Positions 34,541 to 47,010 are shown, counted from the stretch's first letter. The stretch: 64,000 nucleotides of DNA from Takakia lepidozioides (GCA_030704615.1 CM060733.1:36270001-36334000); one strand, 5' to 3'. Notes: generated from the sequence alone by a model not told the origin. Numbers and translations: made by a program.

Positions 34541-37500
34541 GTGCCAGAAAATTGAGGATAAAATCTTCAACCCCAAAATATGTTTAACTTCACAAATCTT
34601 TGTGAGACAAGCCCCAAGACATGAGCCTAATTCCCAGGTCACACAAATTCCTGAGATACAAGGGTAACTCCTAAGAGGCTCCTTACACTTGGATCCCACA
34701 GGCATGTCCTGCTAGAACCACCAGGGGAGGGACTTATCAATAGCATAGATTACACATAGCCTCAGCAGTCAAAGAAAGTGCCAGTTACCTCCCTGATTTC
34801 CTTCCAAAATGTAATTAGCATCCATTTCATGCAAGGAGTCATCGAGAATCAAGATCCAAGGATGGTTAACCTTCTGGTGCATTTTTAAAGCTCTCAAACA
34901 CAGCAAAAGCAGGAACTTCTGAAGAGGGTAGGCTGTGAACTGCACCAGAATTTGTGAACCACCCTCATCACCTGTGGGGTGGTAATGAATTCTCTCACTT
35001 GCTGGTAGCTTATGCTTCAGAAGTAGGCAACCTACTTGATTTTAACTTCAGTCTAGTGCTTATCATGAGGATGCTTGAGCAACTCTCTGAGTGACAACTT
35101 GAACTGAGAAGCAGCTTCGCACTTGATAACAAATTATTCACAGGTACGAAAATCTTCTCCCTCCATAACGGAGGCCCTGTGGCAGGAGACAGGGCGAAAC
35201 AAAGTGAGAGAGAGGTTGGGGTACTGATTACACCCTGTTTAGAAAAAAGTTATGTGGGACAGAGTGCGCAACGGCGTAAGCCAGATAAACCCTTAACTCT
35301 GACAGGCTTATTATTAGGATGTATATCCTAATGCTCACCCTCTTGCGCTATGAGGCATTATAGGACCACACAGATTGAGCACTGGGGGTAGTATAAAAGC
35401 CTCCAATGTTGCGCGGCCTCTCCGAATGGCTGTGCAATATGGTGGACCAGGGCGCACTGCCAGTTCCAGCTGACCAACTGCTGCGCTCCTTCATTCCACT
35501 TTCTGCCTGCAAAATTGTCCTGCAACTCTCCACCATCCATCAGATCAGTACTAGACAGCAGTCTTGTATCAGCTTACTCCGACATTTGTGTTTAAACTTC
35601 TAGATACCCTAAGCCTGACACAATGAGCCACCATACACATTGGACCTTTAGATGCTTTCTGTATCTGCAACCAGTCACTTAGGGTCAATCTCTGCCCACA
35701 ACATGCTGCCACTGGATGTCTCCAGGCTAAGTGGCAACAAAACCAGTTACACTTGCAAACATTTTCAACGGAAGTTCCTGTCACTTTCTATCCCGTAAGA
35801 CTACAGAAGCAAGATTCAAATAAGATTGTGAGAAAAGAAAGAAAAATACTTGCATGAGCATCCAAACTTCTCTCAACCTCAGCAACACATTAAGGGAGCT
35901 CCAGCAGAACTACAAAGGAAAGAAGCCCTCACAGGCAACCCATTGTGGGGTAAAACTATAAATAGAAAGCCCAATCCAGCAGTCTAATTCCTGTCCAGCA
36001 GCTGCTGAAGAAACCCAGCATTCACTCTCGGAAACCATATCAGAGAAAATCTGAAACCCCATGAGACCTACCACATGATTCTTCAAACACCAAGAAGGGG
36101 CTCAATGGAGCAAGAAAGAAACCAAGTTTTCCTTTCAGAGTCTCAGAACCTCCTTTGCAAACTTCTAATGAAGAGAAGGGAGTTTCAAGCCAGTGGTTAG
36201 GGCACTGTGACAGCACTTAGCTTGGTCCTGGGTTCACATCCACAGGCAAATGCTTTTAGTTGCTGAGCACAGTTAACCCAACTCCAAGGGAGTTATCAAC
36301 AAGCTGACTGTTGGCTCTTCAGGATGACAAGACATGCAGGAAGAGCATGCAGTATGTCTGAGCAACTGGTCAACAGGAGACTCTTAGAAATCTGACTTGT
36401 TGAAGGAGCCCAGCACTCCAGAATGGACCACATCTACCGCAGCAGTGAAGGGGTCCATGATCATGCAGCAATAACTGGAACTAATACCAATAGATCAGTT
36501 TCTCAGCCAGAAGTGGCCAGAACTTTGTAGAGGCACCTCCTTGGGCCTCTAATCTTAGGATGAAATCCAAAAAACATGTCATAGGGAGAAAAGTGACTGT
36601 GCACTTCTTCCCGTCCAATGACTCTTTCCTCCTCCCCAGTCTGTGGGTTTGAAAGAAGGGTCCATCAATCCCATCCTCTGCTGTATGTTGACTTCAAAAC
36701 CTGGATAAATACAGTGTGAGATTCTCCATTGCGGCAGAGGTATGAACCCAAATGGGGTAAACCTGCAGATAAAACTGGCCAAGCTCTTAGTCCACTTTGC
36801 AAAACTAGTGGCTGGACCCAGATGAGGGAACATCTTTGTCCTACAAGAATTTTGGGCTAGGGTTAGGTCCGATTCAATGTCTCATGTCTCTAAGAAAGTT
36901 CGAAGAACCTCTGATGACCACCAAGCCACGAAACCTTTCCACCTTTGTTTGGCAAGGCGTTCACTTAGTGCTTAGCTAAGAATTGAGGATTCACTTTGCT
37001 CAGAGCTTGTGCAGCTACGAGAATGAGGCAAGTTTAGGGCTTGAGGTGGAGTGCTGCCTCCTCTTCTCCCCTTGAGCAAAGAAAACTTCTGCCCCTCGCT
37101 TCAGAGCTCTTCAGCCACTAGCTTCACCTGGAGTGAGGTCTCCAACTTCAAAGCTCTCCTACCATTCAACTCTTCCACTAACCGCACGTTTGTTGTGTAA
37201 TCTGCAACAGCATCATTTGGTTTCCACTTAGTTACGTAATAGGAACTCCTATTTTGTGCTGTAGAATGCTGGAGGTCGTCCTTACAGCCCTATAGGATAG
37301 CACTTTGTTTGGAATTTGAACATCTTGTGACAAGGTGTTCTAATGGTAGACAAAGAGAAAGCCAAGACCTTGTTCAGTACTTAAAAGCTGATGACACAAA
37401 TCTCATTATTGTCCCGAACACATCAACAGTCACATGGTTCGACCTCCCAAAAGAGTGGACAACAGGTATTGATGATGGTTGCTGCCAATCAGAGGATCTA

Positions 37501-38700
37501 CAGCCTACATCACAAATAATCACCCAGAATCTCAGTTTACGTTTGTGCTAACCAGAGGCAGGTTACATCAACCGGCTATCTCTTGGCTTGTGGATGTGTT
37601 CTCCTTGACCAGTCCCTGTTGACATTGTTGTCAAGTGCTCAGCAATAGCAAGATACTAAGTCACATCCAATCACTGGCAGGAGGGATCTGAAGAGGGAGG
37701 TAGCTCTATTCTGGAGGTGCAACTTGAAATCCTTACTTCTTGCAGGTCCTGATTATGCCTTACTTTCATCTGCTACATGGTTGCAAGCTTGCCTTGCTGG
37801 GTGTCTAAATTTACATTTCCATGCTTTCAAGCATGTGTCTCTTACCACTCCTTGCCAGTTCCTGCCCCTGTCGAGTTATTTGGATCGGATGCTGGCCTTA
37901 TCTGGCATCTCCCTTTTCAAGCATTTTCATTTTGCTTTTTAAATTCATGGAAGGCGGGTTAGCCTGGCCACCGTAAGACTTGGGCTGCTAAACCTGTCTC
38001 GGGTATCATGTTTTGGTCATGATACTTATATTCATACCAATATGTGGAAAAAAAAATACATCCACCATTAAATAGACGGACTGGTATGAAAATTTTGTGA
38101 TACGTCTGGTACCATGACCAGTCTGGTATGTAAAAAACTTGATACCAGTCCAACACTGGTATCAACCAGGGTATTGAATAACCGACCCGGCTGGTATTGG
38201 CTATTGATACTATGGCTAATAACCGAACCAGCTGGTGTTGGCAATTCCAATACTAGGGTTAGTGCAATACCACACTAGCATCCAAGAAGGTCAGATCATA
38301 TCCAACCCAAACCAATTGGGAAGTTTAAGTCACAAGCCCAATAGAAAGCTCAACTATAATCCTGACAACCCCATTAAACTGGACCAAAGCCTCAGCAGTC
38401 AAAAAAGTATTCACACAGAGAAGTAACCTGCTCTCAGACTGCACAGATGGTATGCACTAAAGCCGTGACTTTAAAACACCAGGTAAGAAAGGGTAGAGTG
38501 TTCGAACAGGTATTTGGGGGGGTGGGGTAGGAGGGAAAGTGTTAAACCTGCTGCAACACCACTTGAATCAGATGACATACTTTGTTGGGTGACAAACTGA
38601 TACAACATGGCAAAACACCAAATTCCAAGGTATGATTGAGTTCAAAGAACATATAGTGTGGCAACGACAAAGGATCTCTCAAGAATCAACACAACCTCAG
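34540..38700. other. Gene-poor stretch
   Basis: Only short frames without family resemblance. A tRNA-like SINE head lies at 36185-36255. Around 38030-38250 the motif CTGGTAT/ATACCAG recurs many times in both orientations, forming weak foldbacks. Confidence 0.35.
36185..36255 (+). repeat. tRNA-derived SINE head
   Basis: 'agccagtggttagggcactg' resembles box A and 'cctgggttcacatccac' resembles box B at tRNA-like spacing. The acceptor stem does not pair. Confidence 0.4.
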
Positions 38701-38714
38701 ATGATGAATGAAAC

Positions 38715-40263
38715 TTACCCACGAGCGAGGCGTGCTAGACTTTCACGATACTCAATAATTTGACCACGCAGAATGTGATTTGGCCGTAGGGTTTTGTCCA
38801 CGCCCGTTCCATTCCCACCTGGTGGGGGTGGCAATACTTCACCGGTTATGGGGCTCGTATCATGAGTCCTGAAAAGAAGTCAGATCCAAGATTAGCATAA
38901 ACATGTTGTTTTATTTGCCTGTCTTGATATTGGGATAGTCCACTGTCAAGAGGTCTCAACAGGAAGAGACCAACATTTCCACAACCACAAAAAGGACAAA
39001 GTAGCAATGTTGTACTTTGGGATTTCCTTCCTTGGAAGTGGTAAGGTCTTCATCTAAGTTCACTTGCAATTTCCAGCTTTTCTAAAGACGGTGGCACATT
39101 AATACAAGGCAGAGCAATTACACTCGTGGATTTGCATGTTACCAGATATTCATCTGTGGTTACACCCTGATGTGTTGTTTCAAAAGCTTTCCATTAGGAC
39201 AATGCTTAATATGTGAAGCATTATCCAAATTCATCACATACACATACACACAAATATCTTTCTTTTCATTACCTTAAGCTTTAACTATGTACACTAGACT
39301 TGCCATAGACTTGTTGCCATAGACCCCATCATCAACAAGCAAAAAAGAGAAAAGAGTGGGAGAGAGAACGAGATCACACAGAAAGGGAGGGTAAGGAAAG
39401 GTACGGAACTGGAGCCAGCGTAGAATCGCAGATCGCTCGTAGGAGTGACCATCGGCTGTAATAACTGGGTCCCTCATCACCTCCTGTGTGATGCAATCGA
39501 CAAATTCAGGAGGAACATGGGGCTGCTGCTGCAGCGCATCACTGTCATCCCAGATCCGCAGCGCCGACTCAAATGCCGACTGATCTGACCACAGGCTATG
39601 GCTGCTCAATGACAACGGGGCAGTGCAGCTCAAAAGATCACTGTCCAAAGTTCCCGTATGTTGCAGATGTGGTGAGAACAAGCAAGTAGGCAATTGAGTC
39701 TCAATTGAGACTGCGCTACTTGGACTCGCATCCTTGGATGCTGTTTCCAGTATTTCGGACCCCAGCGGAACCATCCAGGGTAGGGGATTCGAGTTGACAT
39801 TCAAAGTGGGGAGCTGAATCTGGTCCAGCTGTGGGGCATCCCACATTTTCCACTTTCCCTCACCAGAAATGGCCTCCTGCCCGTGGAATTCCAGTCCTCC
39901 AAGGCCTTGGCCCCTACCCCCAGAATTTGCCTCATCTCCCCAGGGCTCCAGAGTCTTTGGCAATTGATCTTTTGGCAAGGAATAATCTTGCAACGACCCC
40001 AAACCTGGAGCATGGATTGGTGGTTGCGGTGCAATAGGAACCATATTCCCCAGGTAATTGCTGACAGGAAGCCCTTGCCCAAACAATGTGTCAAAGGCAC
40101 CCTCTCCTGCATGCTCGATCAGGTCTCTATCCCCCAATGAAGGCTGGCTGTCCGTGACAGCACCTACAGCCAAAGAATTAGAGAATGGATGGGTGCCCCA
40201 TGATCTTGTCGGTGCCTCCACCACCTGCATTTCTCCAAGCATTCCCTGGTCATATTGCTGCAT
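38715..40263 (-). CDS. U-box domain protein exons, probably the 3' part of the gene starting at 43347
   Basis: A U-box is a RING-like E2-binding fold of ubiquitin ligases. Exon 40263-39410 joins 38868-38715 by a GT-AG intron whose phase restores RWLQTHDTSPITGEVLPPP. The U-box runs from PPEFVDCITQEVMRDPVI through TADGHSYERSAILRWL to HILRGQIIEYRESL. Before it are about 255 residues rich in Ser, Pro and Gln, with an isolated GKWKMWDAPQL segment. Read alone from the Met at 40263 (in-frame TAA upstream), the product is 335 aa. Alternatively the CAG overlapping that Met codon is a splice acceptor (ctacctcatgcag|CAATATGAC) in the same phase as the donor at 41547. The 3' end is taken at the TAA 38717-38715, although GG|GTAAGT there could also be a donor. 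Confidence 0.7.
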
Positions 40264-41547
40264 GAGGTAGCTACTCTCTCGCTCTTAGGGCCTCCCCAGA
40301 TCGAATAACCGCAGCAGAAATTGACTTCTTCAGGGTCTCGCCTCCATGGCAGAGGCCTTTAGCTATGAAGACCTGAAGTAGGGACCTCCTTCTATGAGGC
40401 AGTACACCTTCATGCCACACTTCATTATTTCTTTGGCTTTGTCTTAGTGGTTCTGTTTCAGTTTTGCGTAACTTGGGCCCTGTAGGCCTCCTGTAGACAT
40501 AATGACTTCCGTTTTGCGTTCTTTCTTTCCTCTCTCAAAAAAGAGTGACGACCCTCAAAGTAGGAAAAGATAGCCACTAGTCAAATCTGTTGCAGCCCAT
40601 CCTCGAGGATTACAACTTGAATAACTCTCATGCTCTCCAGCACGTTGGCAATGCCAGCCATAAACCAACAATGTAATAGGACTGCCCTTGTCTCTGCTAA
40701 GGACATCGTGGGCTGAATCTCAGTTCCATCCGAGACTCAAAGAAGACAGCAGCAGTTCTATTTCACACGGTGGGTAGCAGGAACAGAGACAGTCATGTAC
40801 TGAACTTCCAATTCATGAAAAACACCAACCTCAGTGGTGCAGCCTGCAGAGCCTACTCAACACATTCTCTGATCAGTGCAATCAAACCTTAGCCATGAAT
40901 GGCATGGTGAACCAGAATAATGGTAGCTGGATTCTGATATGGCAGCTGTCCAGGAAGATTTGCTGCAAAGTCTTCACAAAGTCTTCATCTACCATATGTG
41001 ACCCAGACCACTGATTCCCTGAACCCCTGAAATTGCATTTGGGATTTCATGGACATTTCGACAGACTTATGTCGGCTCTTATATACCCACACAGCTGAGC
41101 CAAATTTCACGCTCTGCCTACATGGAAAGGGGGAGAACCGTGGCCTTGTGGCCATAGACCCTGAGGGAACGACACTACATTTGTGAGAGGCTCACTACAA
41201 GTGAGACCTACCTTGATATAACCAATGGACAGGGAGAGAGAGAGAGAGAGAGAAAGAGATTGCAAGGAGGCACAAGTAAAGGAACTGGAAAAGGAGCTAA
41301 AGAGAAGCCAACAGAGGATGTTGGAGACAAACTACAAACTCGCATGGAACCCTGCTAAACCAGAAGTAGGGTATTAAAAACCCTAGTAAAGAACTTAGGG
41401 TACCTGTGAACAGAAGAAATAAACTGGATGAAAATCCAGGACAAGGAAACCAACCCAACCTTGACCTACTTCTGAAGGCCTGCATTGAAATGGACAATGG
41501 TTTTCTGTAAGACATAATCCATCAGAGTAACGCTTAGAACTACTTAC
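40264..41547 (-). other. Probable intron of the zinc-ribbon/U-box gene
   Basis: The donor CCT|GTAAGTAG at 41548/41547 is strong. A phase-compatible acceptor ends at about 40261. The interval has no supported frame and contains a (GA)n tract at 41231-41254. Confidence 0.45.
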
Positions 41548-43347
41548 AGGAGTGGGAGAAGGCTCGGAGTCATTGCTGCCATTCATCAACTGTTTTCCTC
41601 CAGTCCATTGCCCTCTTTCTGAGTGACCATTACTGGAGTTTATTTGGGAGGCAATGTTGTTGGGGAGAATTTGAGTTGAATCAGAGCTTTTATCTGCTAT
41701 TGGTGCCGAAAAACCTTTGCCCCAGACCTTGTTCCATGGCATTCGGTTCCATGCAGAGTAAGAACTATCTGAATGCTTTGCATTCCTTCCTCCATTCATG
41801 CTAGAGATGGGGCTTGTTGGTATCGACCCCACAGAGGTAGTGACTCCTTTGCTGGGTTTCACCCCCGTTGTCAAGCTCTTACCCCAAAAAGATGATGAGT
41901 TTGTCATGTGAGGCTTGGAAGCTGCCACAGCACTACCCTTAGCAGTACTGCGTGCCTTTAAAGCTCCTGCAATCTTCACCTCACTACCCCTTCCACCCAA
42001 GTCCATCCTAGAAGCCTTGCCAACCTTCTTGACTGAATCACCAGAATTAGCTGGACTTGAAAGACTCTTCAATCCATCCACCTTCTTCTCACTATCCTTA
42101 CCTTTACTGTCTCTCTTCTTGAGATCCTTCTTTGACTCCTCCGAGTCCTCTGTATCACGGGAAGCCCTCTCCTTCCCAAATTCTCGCTCTTTTTCTCTCA
42201 TCTTTTCTTGCCGCCGCCTCTCCACTTCTCGCTCTCGTCGCAGCTCTCTCTCCCTCTCGGCAGCTGCCTCCCGCTCGCTTTCCCTTTCTGCCTCCATCTT
42301 CTCATCGCGAAGACGTCGTCGTTCCTCAACTAATCGAGCCACTTCCTCTCTCTGTCTGCGCTCTTCGGCCTCCAATTGCTCTCTCTCAAATCGAGCTTGT
42401 CGTTTCTCTTCTGCCTTCCTTCTTGCCTTCTCTCCCCTACTTCCTTCTTTGCTTCCTCCATCTTCTCCCCTTCGCTGGCCCCCTCTCCGACCTCCATTCA
42501 AGGGGTCTTCCCTTACCCTCTCTCTTCTCCAGACCTTGTGCCATAGCCATCTCAGGCATGCAAAGACCAAAAAGACCATTCTAAATAGAAGAGACTGGGA
42601 AGAGTCTCCTGACCCACATTTCTCTTTACTAAAATTCCCTCCACCTCCATAGCTGCCACCACCGTAACCCCCTCCACCGCTTCCCCAGTATGGAGACCAG
42701 GAAACGTAAGTACCCTCCCTCAACGAAGTCCTGGAATTGGTCCAGCCCCGGCCAGCCCCAACAGAAGAAGGGGGGTTCATTCGCTCAGGCCATCCCCGAC
42801 CTCCCCACAATCCCCTACTATCGCTCCTAGCCCTAAAGATCCCACTAGGAGAATGATGACCTCCAGATTGAGCTAACCCACCCGGAATTCCAGCTCCATT
42901 AGGCCCTCCGGGTACATCCAACACAGGCCGTCTTGACACATGACCGCAATAGGTACACATAAACTTACCACCTCCAGGAGTCTGATCCCGATAGGCTGAA
43001 AGGCAGTTCCGGCAACGTCGAGTAGCCTCTTTCCGCCATTTGGCAGCCTCCTGCGCTTCAATTCTTCTTCTCTCTCTCAGGAAGGCACTCCTTCGAGCTC
43101 GCCACAGTGACAGTCGGGGCATTGCCAGCTCATACCACCCCAGGCTAACCAGTAGCACACCAACACAAGCAAGCCTAGGAGAGGTCACTTCAAATCGAAA
43201 TCCAGGCGGCAATAGCTGAGAGAGAGCCCACAATATTATGAGAGGAATTATGAGCCACGGCAGCATCGTCACGATACGGCGCGACCACCTTGATGCCACA
43301 CACAGAATGCACATTCTGCAGATTCTACTCCTACCCTTACCCTTCAC
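41548..43347 (-). CDS. Two-TM, zinc-ribbon, charged coiled-coil protein (plant NST1-like family), first exon
   Basis: The exon gives 600 codons in phase 0, then a GTAAGT donor. Residues 28-47 and 59-76 are hydrophobic membrane segments (MLPWLIIPLIILWALSQLL; LACVGVLLVSLGWYELAM). C112/C115 (RCRNC) and C131/C134 (CTYC) form a zinc ribbon around YRDQTPGGGKFM. A Gly-rich stretch follows at about 215-245, then a long Arg/Glu coiled coil at about 300-420 with repeated RREREVERRRQEK-type heptads, then a Ser/Lys-rich tail with WNRMPWNKVWGKGFSAP. The plant family is annotated as stress-response NST1-like; its biochemical role is unknown to me. The seed-plant proteins, as I recall them, begin at the MCILC corresponding to Met13 (43311), so that may be the true start. 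Probably functional. Confidence 0.8.
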
Positions 43348-44050
43348 CCCTTGTCTTCTCCTATTTGTCTTCTCCTAAAGCTCAATCTTGCGAATGGGAC
43401 GAGGTTAGCTGTGACAGAGCTATGCCGCTTCCTTGATCAAATCCACCACCAACTAGCAAGGGTTGCATTCTGCTTGCTCTACCCCAGCAGGCCGTGTGAA
43501 ACAAGTAAACGGTAATATGCATCAATCAATCTCTTGTCTGCTCCTCCACTCTTCCTCCCTTTCTGCAGCCCTATCTATAGTTTCACCTCCAACCCCTCCT
43601 TGTTCTCCTCGTCTCTTCCTTGTGCGACTCTCATATGCCCCCGAATGCCCGCCTTCTTCTTTCTCCTCCCTCTCCCCCCAACCCTCTCTGCTCCGCACTC
43701 ACAACTGCCACGCCCTCCCTCTTCTCACACCCTGCGATTGCTCCTTATATTCCCGTTGCTCTATACCTAAATCTCTTCACCTTCTCCAACCATGTCTGTC
43801 CTCCCGGGAGATCACATCAAGCCACGGGCTCCGTCGCCATCCCTGCCAAAGGGTTTCGCGTAGCCTCACAGTATGTGCCAGCCATGGCCCTCTCTCTCTC
43901 CCTCTCCCTCTCCCTCTCCCTCCCTCTCTCTCGCTCTCCTTCCTCTGTGTGCGTGTTCGAACTTCGCTGCAACCTCCTCTTTTTTTTTCTGTTTTTTGTT
44001 GGCTTCTCTTTATTCTAAAGAGGCCCAGACTACGCATCAGTGCCAAAAAT
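43348..44050 (-). promoter_or_regulatory. Upstream region of the zinc-ribbon gene
   Basis: Pyrimidine-rich on the plus strand (purine-rich on the gene's strand), with a (CTCTCC)n run at 43889-43925. Open frames across it are low-complexity artefacts. No TATA box was assigned. Confidence 0.35.
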
Positions 44051-44679
44051 GGCTAAGCCCCTGTTGTGCCTTCCCCAGGTGTCACCTCATCTCCTTTGCT
44101 GAAAACTACTTCCTATCAGTGTTTTTTAAGAAATTTGGAAACAGCACGAGTGGCTACAGAGTTTTGCAGAAAATAGCGGTATATTCTGTTCATCCACTTA
44201 AATTCAACCACCTCTGTGCCATAATCCATTTGTATCATCCATATTTGGCAAATTCATCCATAATTTATTTTTTTATTTGGAGAAATTTGGCGATTTCATC
44301 CACGAAAACACAGGGATTTGCGACAGAATATTCAGTTTTATTTTTTGAGGTCGAAATCTGGCGAAAATTCGCCAATAAAAAAAACGCTGCTTCCTATGCC
44401 TCCAGGTAGCACCTTAAGTAACATCTCTCTTATTGAACAATTTATGAAGAATAAATTGTTGATTTTCTCAAGTTTATTATGGATGAGAATAGATTTTGCT
44501 ATTTGACAAAGAGGAGCCATAAGCGACTAGCCGCTTGTTTTTTTATTAAGGGACACCTCTCCTCTTCCTCTCGAGTCCAGGCTCTTCTTCTTTGTTGCTT
44601 GGCTTTTCTTGTTTTTTTTTTTGTCCTTTGTTTGGACTACCTAGGGAAAAAGATTTTTTTAAGCGGAATAATTTCTTAA

Positions 44680-44745
44680 AGTTGGAATGTTACAGGCTTA
44701 CTGACTTGTAAGGCGGGCGGCTCGAGTCCCAACTCTATTTTTTAA
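44680..44745 (+). repeat. tRNA-like SINE fragment
   Basis: 'ggcggctcgagtcccaactc' resembles a pol III box B with a weak box A before it. It is followed by (TTTTATCC)n repeats and a poly-A at 44822-44836. Confidence 0.3.
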
Positions 44746-45039
44746 TCATTATTTTATCCTTTTATCCTTTTATCCTTTATTTTATCCTTTATGTTTATTA
44801 TTTTATTATTTTGTCCTTCCGAAAAAAAAAAAAAAAGGGCTCATTGTCTTGTACCTTTCCCTTGGTGGTACTAAGTGATGAAAAAGTGACCATACATGAA
44901 CAAGTGACCAAGCTTTTATGAGGTTTATGGATGACAGTAGTTCTCCTTCCCAAGCCAAAAACAAAAAACAAAAAGAAATGACTCTCTAACTTACACCATG
45001 GAGTCGGTTGTTCAGGGCATCCCCCTGTTCTCCAAAATT

Positions 45040-45300
45040 CTAGCGACGACCGAAGGTCGGAAGTTTTAGCATAGAGAAGAAATAGGGTGCCAAAGTGCCA
45101 CGTTTTCGTCGCCACATCATCGTCGCCACGTTTCGTCGTCAAATTCTTTAAATCTGCCCGGACTGCCCGCCCAATAAACGCCAATAGAATTCGTGGCGCC
45201 AAGAGTTTCGAAACTGCCCGTTTCTTGAACCGCAGGAGGGTTTCACAGGCCAATCGCGATTCGCAAGAGACGTTCACAGATTATGAGTACACAGCAGGAG
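45040..45300 (+). repeat. Duplicated 5' module; paralogue of the retroelement insertion site
   Basis: The tracts 'cgaccgaaggtcggaag', 'aatagggtgcc(a)aagtgccacg' and 'ctgcccggactgcccgccc' here match 49835-49871 joined to 57232-57380. This copy therefore shows the uninterrupted arrangement that the 7.36-kb retroelement split elsewhere. Its function is unknown; in the other copy it lies just upstream of the methyltransferase-like gene. Confidence 0.7.
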
Positions 45301-45469
45301 CAATTGCAAGGTGTGGCTTTTCTTAATGCACGATGTGAAGAAAATTGTCCATCCTGCAAATGGGGGCTCTTAGTACCATGATTTGTTATTCTTCCTGATG
45401 TTTACAAGGTTCGTGGGAGATTCAGCTTGGTCTTAGCAGGCCGTGTTTCAATCTTTGCCTGCTCAGCTG

Positions 45470-45800
45470 CACCGTGGTGGTTCTCACACACTAATCCGAC
45501 ATTACCTGACTACAGACACAAGCAACACACACACAGGTCATTTTGGGTTGATGGTCGGCCAAATCCTCCATGGGTCATGACACAAGGTCAAGGACAATGT
45601 GGTGAGGGCACCTTCTTCTTCGACCTATTTCAGCCTGTTTTGCCCTCTCATCAGACTCGGCCTGACAAGTTACTGCCATTGTGGCAGCAGGAAAGTATCC
45701 AAAAACAGATAACAGAGATGAGGAGAATCTTTGGAATGAACACTTTTCCAACCCCAGTCAATGGTGGGACAATGGAGACAAAAAGATGAATGCCGGATGG
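45470..45800 (+). pseudogene. OSB-like PDF-motif relic
   Basis: The plus strand reads LPDYRHKQHTHRSFWVDGRP then NPPWVMTQGQGQ, a linker FFFDLFQPVLPSHQTRPD, and in a shifted frame KYPKTDNRDEENLWNEHFSN then PSQWWDNGDKKMN. This is the PDF second half followed by the next first half, in the same order as the minus-strand arrays. The first exon and SSB domain are absent. Confidence 0.6.
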
Positions 45801-46035
45801 AAATTCGGCGCCGAATTTCCATCCAGGGGATGTTCTCTGTCGCCAGTTGTCGGCCTCTCCTCCCGAGACGACTTCATCCGACCGGCCCCGGATGGAAATT
45901 CGGCGCCGAATTTCCATCCGGGGGATGTTCTCTATCGGCCAGGTGCCGGCCTCTCCCCCCGAGACGACTTCATCTGATCAGCCCCGGATGGAAATTCGGC
46001 GCCGTTTTTCCATCCGGGGTTGTTCTCTGTCGACC
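45793..46035 (+). repeat. Three tandem ~88-bp repeats, each with a 30-bp palindrome
   Basis: Each unit contains GGATGGAAATTC-GGCGCC-GAATTTCCATCC, perfect in units 1 and 2. Unit 3 has a small change in the right arm (GGCGCCGTTTTTCC). A spacer of the type 'gatgttctctgtcggcc..gtcggcctctcc' separates them. The units create an in-frame repeated peptide (PRMEIRRRISIRG) that is probably incidental. Confidence 0.85.
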
Positions 46036-46092
46036 AGGTGTCGGCCTCTCCCCCCGAACACGACAGAGTCATTGCTCACGCCAGACTTGTTG

Positions 46093-46452
46093 GAAGCTAT
46101 TTTGAAACGGGAGATAACCGACCTACTTGACATTGTACACAACGACACATACCTTATACACCATTGCTTGTCTGCGGTGCGTGTTTGCCGAGGGCAGATG
46201 CAGGACATCCTCGTCAAAAAAACTTCCGGCATATTACATCCGGCTGCAGCACGAGCATTCAATCGTGTAAAAGACAACAACAACATGTCATTGAAGAGGA
46301 AAAAATATTTTGTGAAACATTTTCAAGCTCGGCGGAAAATGAAACTAAATGGGGGGAAACGTGTGTCCCTTCCCCCTGTTAGCCATATTTACTCGGCTCT
46401 GAGGCGGGTGTCTCATCGTCCAGAACTGAGAAAGAATAATCAATTTAACTAA
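46093..46452 (+). other. Unassigned open frame at the start of the MULE-like region
   Basis: A continuous frame with DLLEAILKREITDLLDIVHN, HHCLSAVRVCRGQMQDILVK and MSLKRKKYFVKHFQARRKMK (basic C-terminus) ends at a TAA. I do not recognise it. It follows the palindromic repeats and precedes the transposase relic in the same orientation, so it may be part of the same transposon. Confidence 0.35.
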
Positions 46453-47010
46453 GGAAAGGACCTGTAGTTGTCCAATGCGGTAGACCAATACTCACCTGCA
46501 GTAGACCAATGCGGCAGACCTGCATGATCGCAGACCACCTGCAGTAGACCAACACTGACTTGTAGTAGACCAATGCGGCAGAGCATCTGCGACTCCCTTA
46601 ATGTGTTTTTTAAAGGTTTGATGAAGGAGACCAATGAAGTCAATAAATGAGCGAAAGTGAACCAGTAAACAAATGTAGTAATGAAGCAAGCATAGTTCAA
46701 TGAAACAGACCAATACAGTACAGGGGTAGACCAAGACAGTACACTCGACTAACGGTGGGACTGACATGTGCCACTTTTAGGCGACCACCGAATTTAGTAT
46801 ACCACTATCTCACGGAGCAGACCAACAACCGTGGTCCAAACTAAGTCCACTCCATGGAGATAGCATACCAATAACATCAGTTCAACAGCAGACCATGGCC
46901 AGGAGTACTGCATACATCGAGAGATCAATAATCTGCCCTATGGTCTGCCCTATGGTATGCCTTATGGTCCGCTCTAGGGTCTGCTATATGGTCTGCCCTA
47001 TTTGGTCGGC
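46440..47010 (+). repeat. (G)TAGACCAA / GCAGACC-rich stretch
   Basis: The short motif TAGACCAA or GCAGACC recurs more than ten times, with its complement GGTCTGCC in 'ggtctgccctatggt' iterations near 46930-46995. It recurs again at 48085-48160. It could be a subterminal binding-site cluster of the transposon. Confidence 0.5.

Noticed and set aside
41915-42652. 245-codon plus-strand frame
   Set aside because: Antisense shadow of the Arg/Glu-rich coiled coil of the minus-strand gene.
43463-44409. Long Ser/Pro/Leu-rich plus-strand frames upstream of the zinc-ribbon gene
   Set aside because: CT-repeat-driven composition; no start context or conserved domain.
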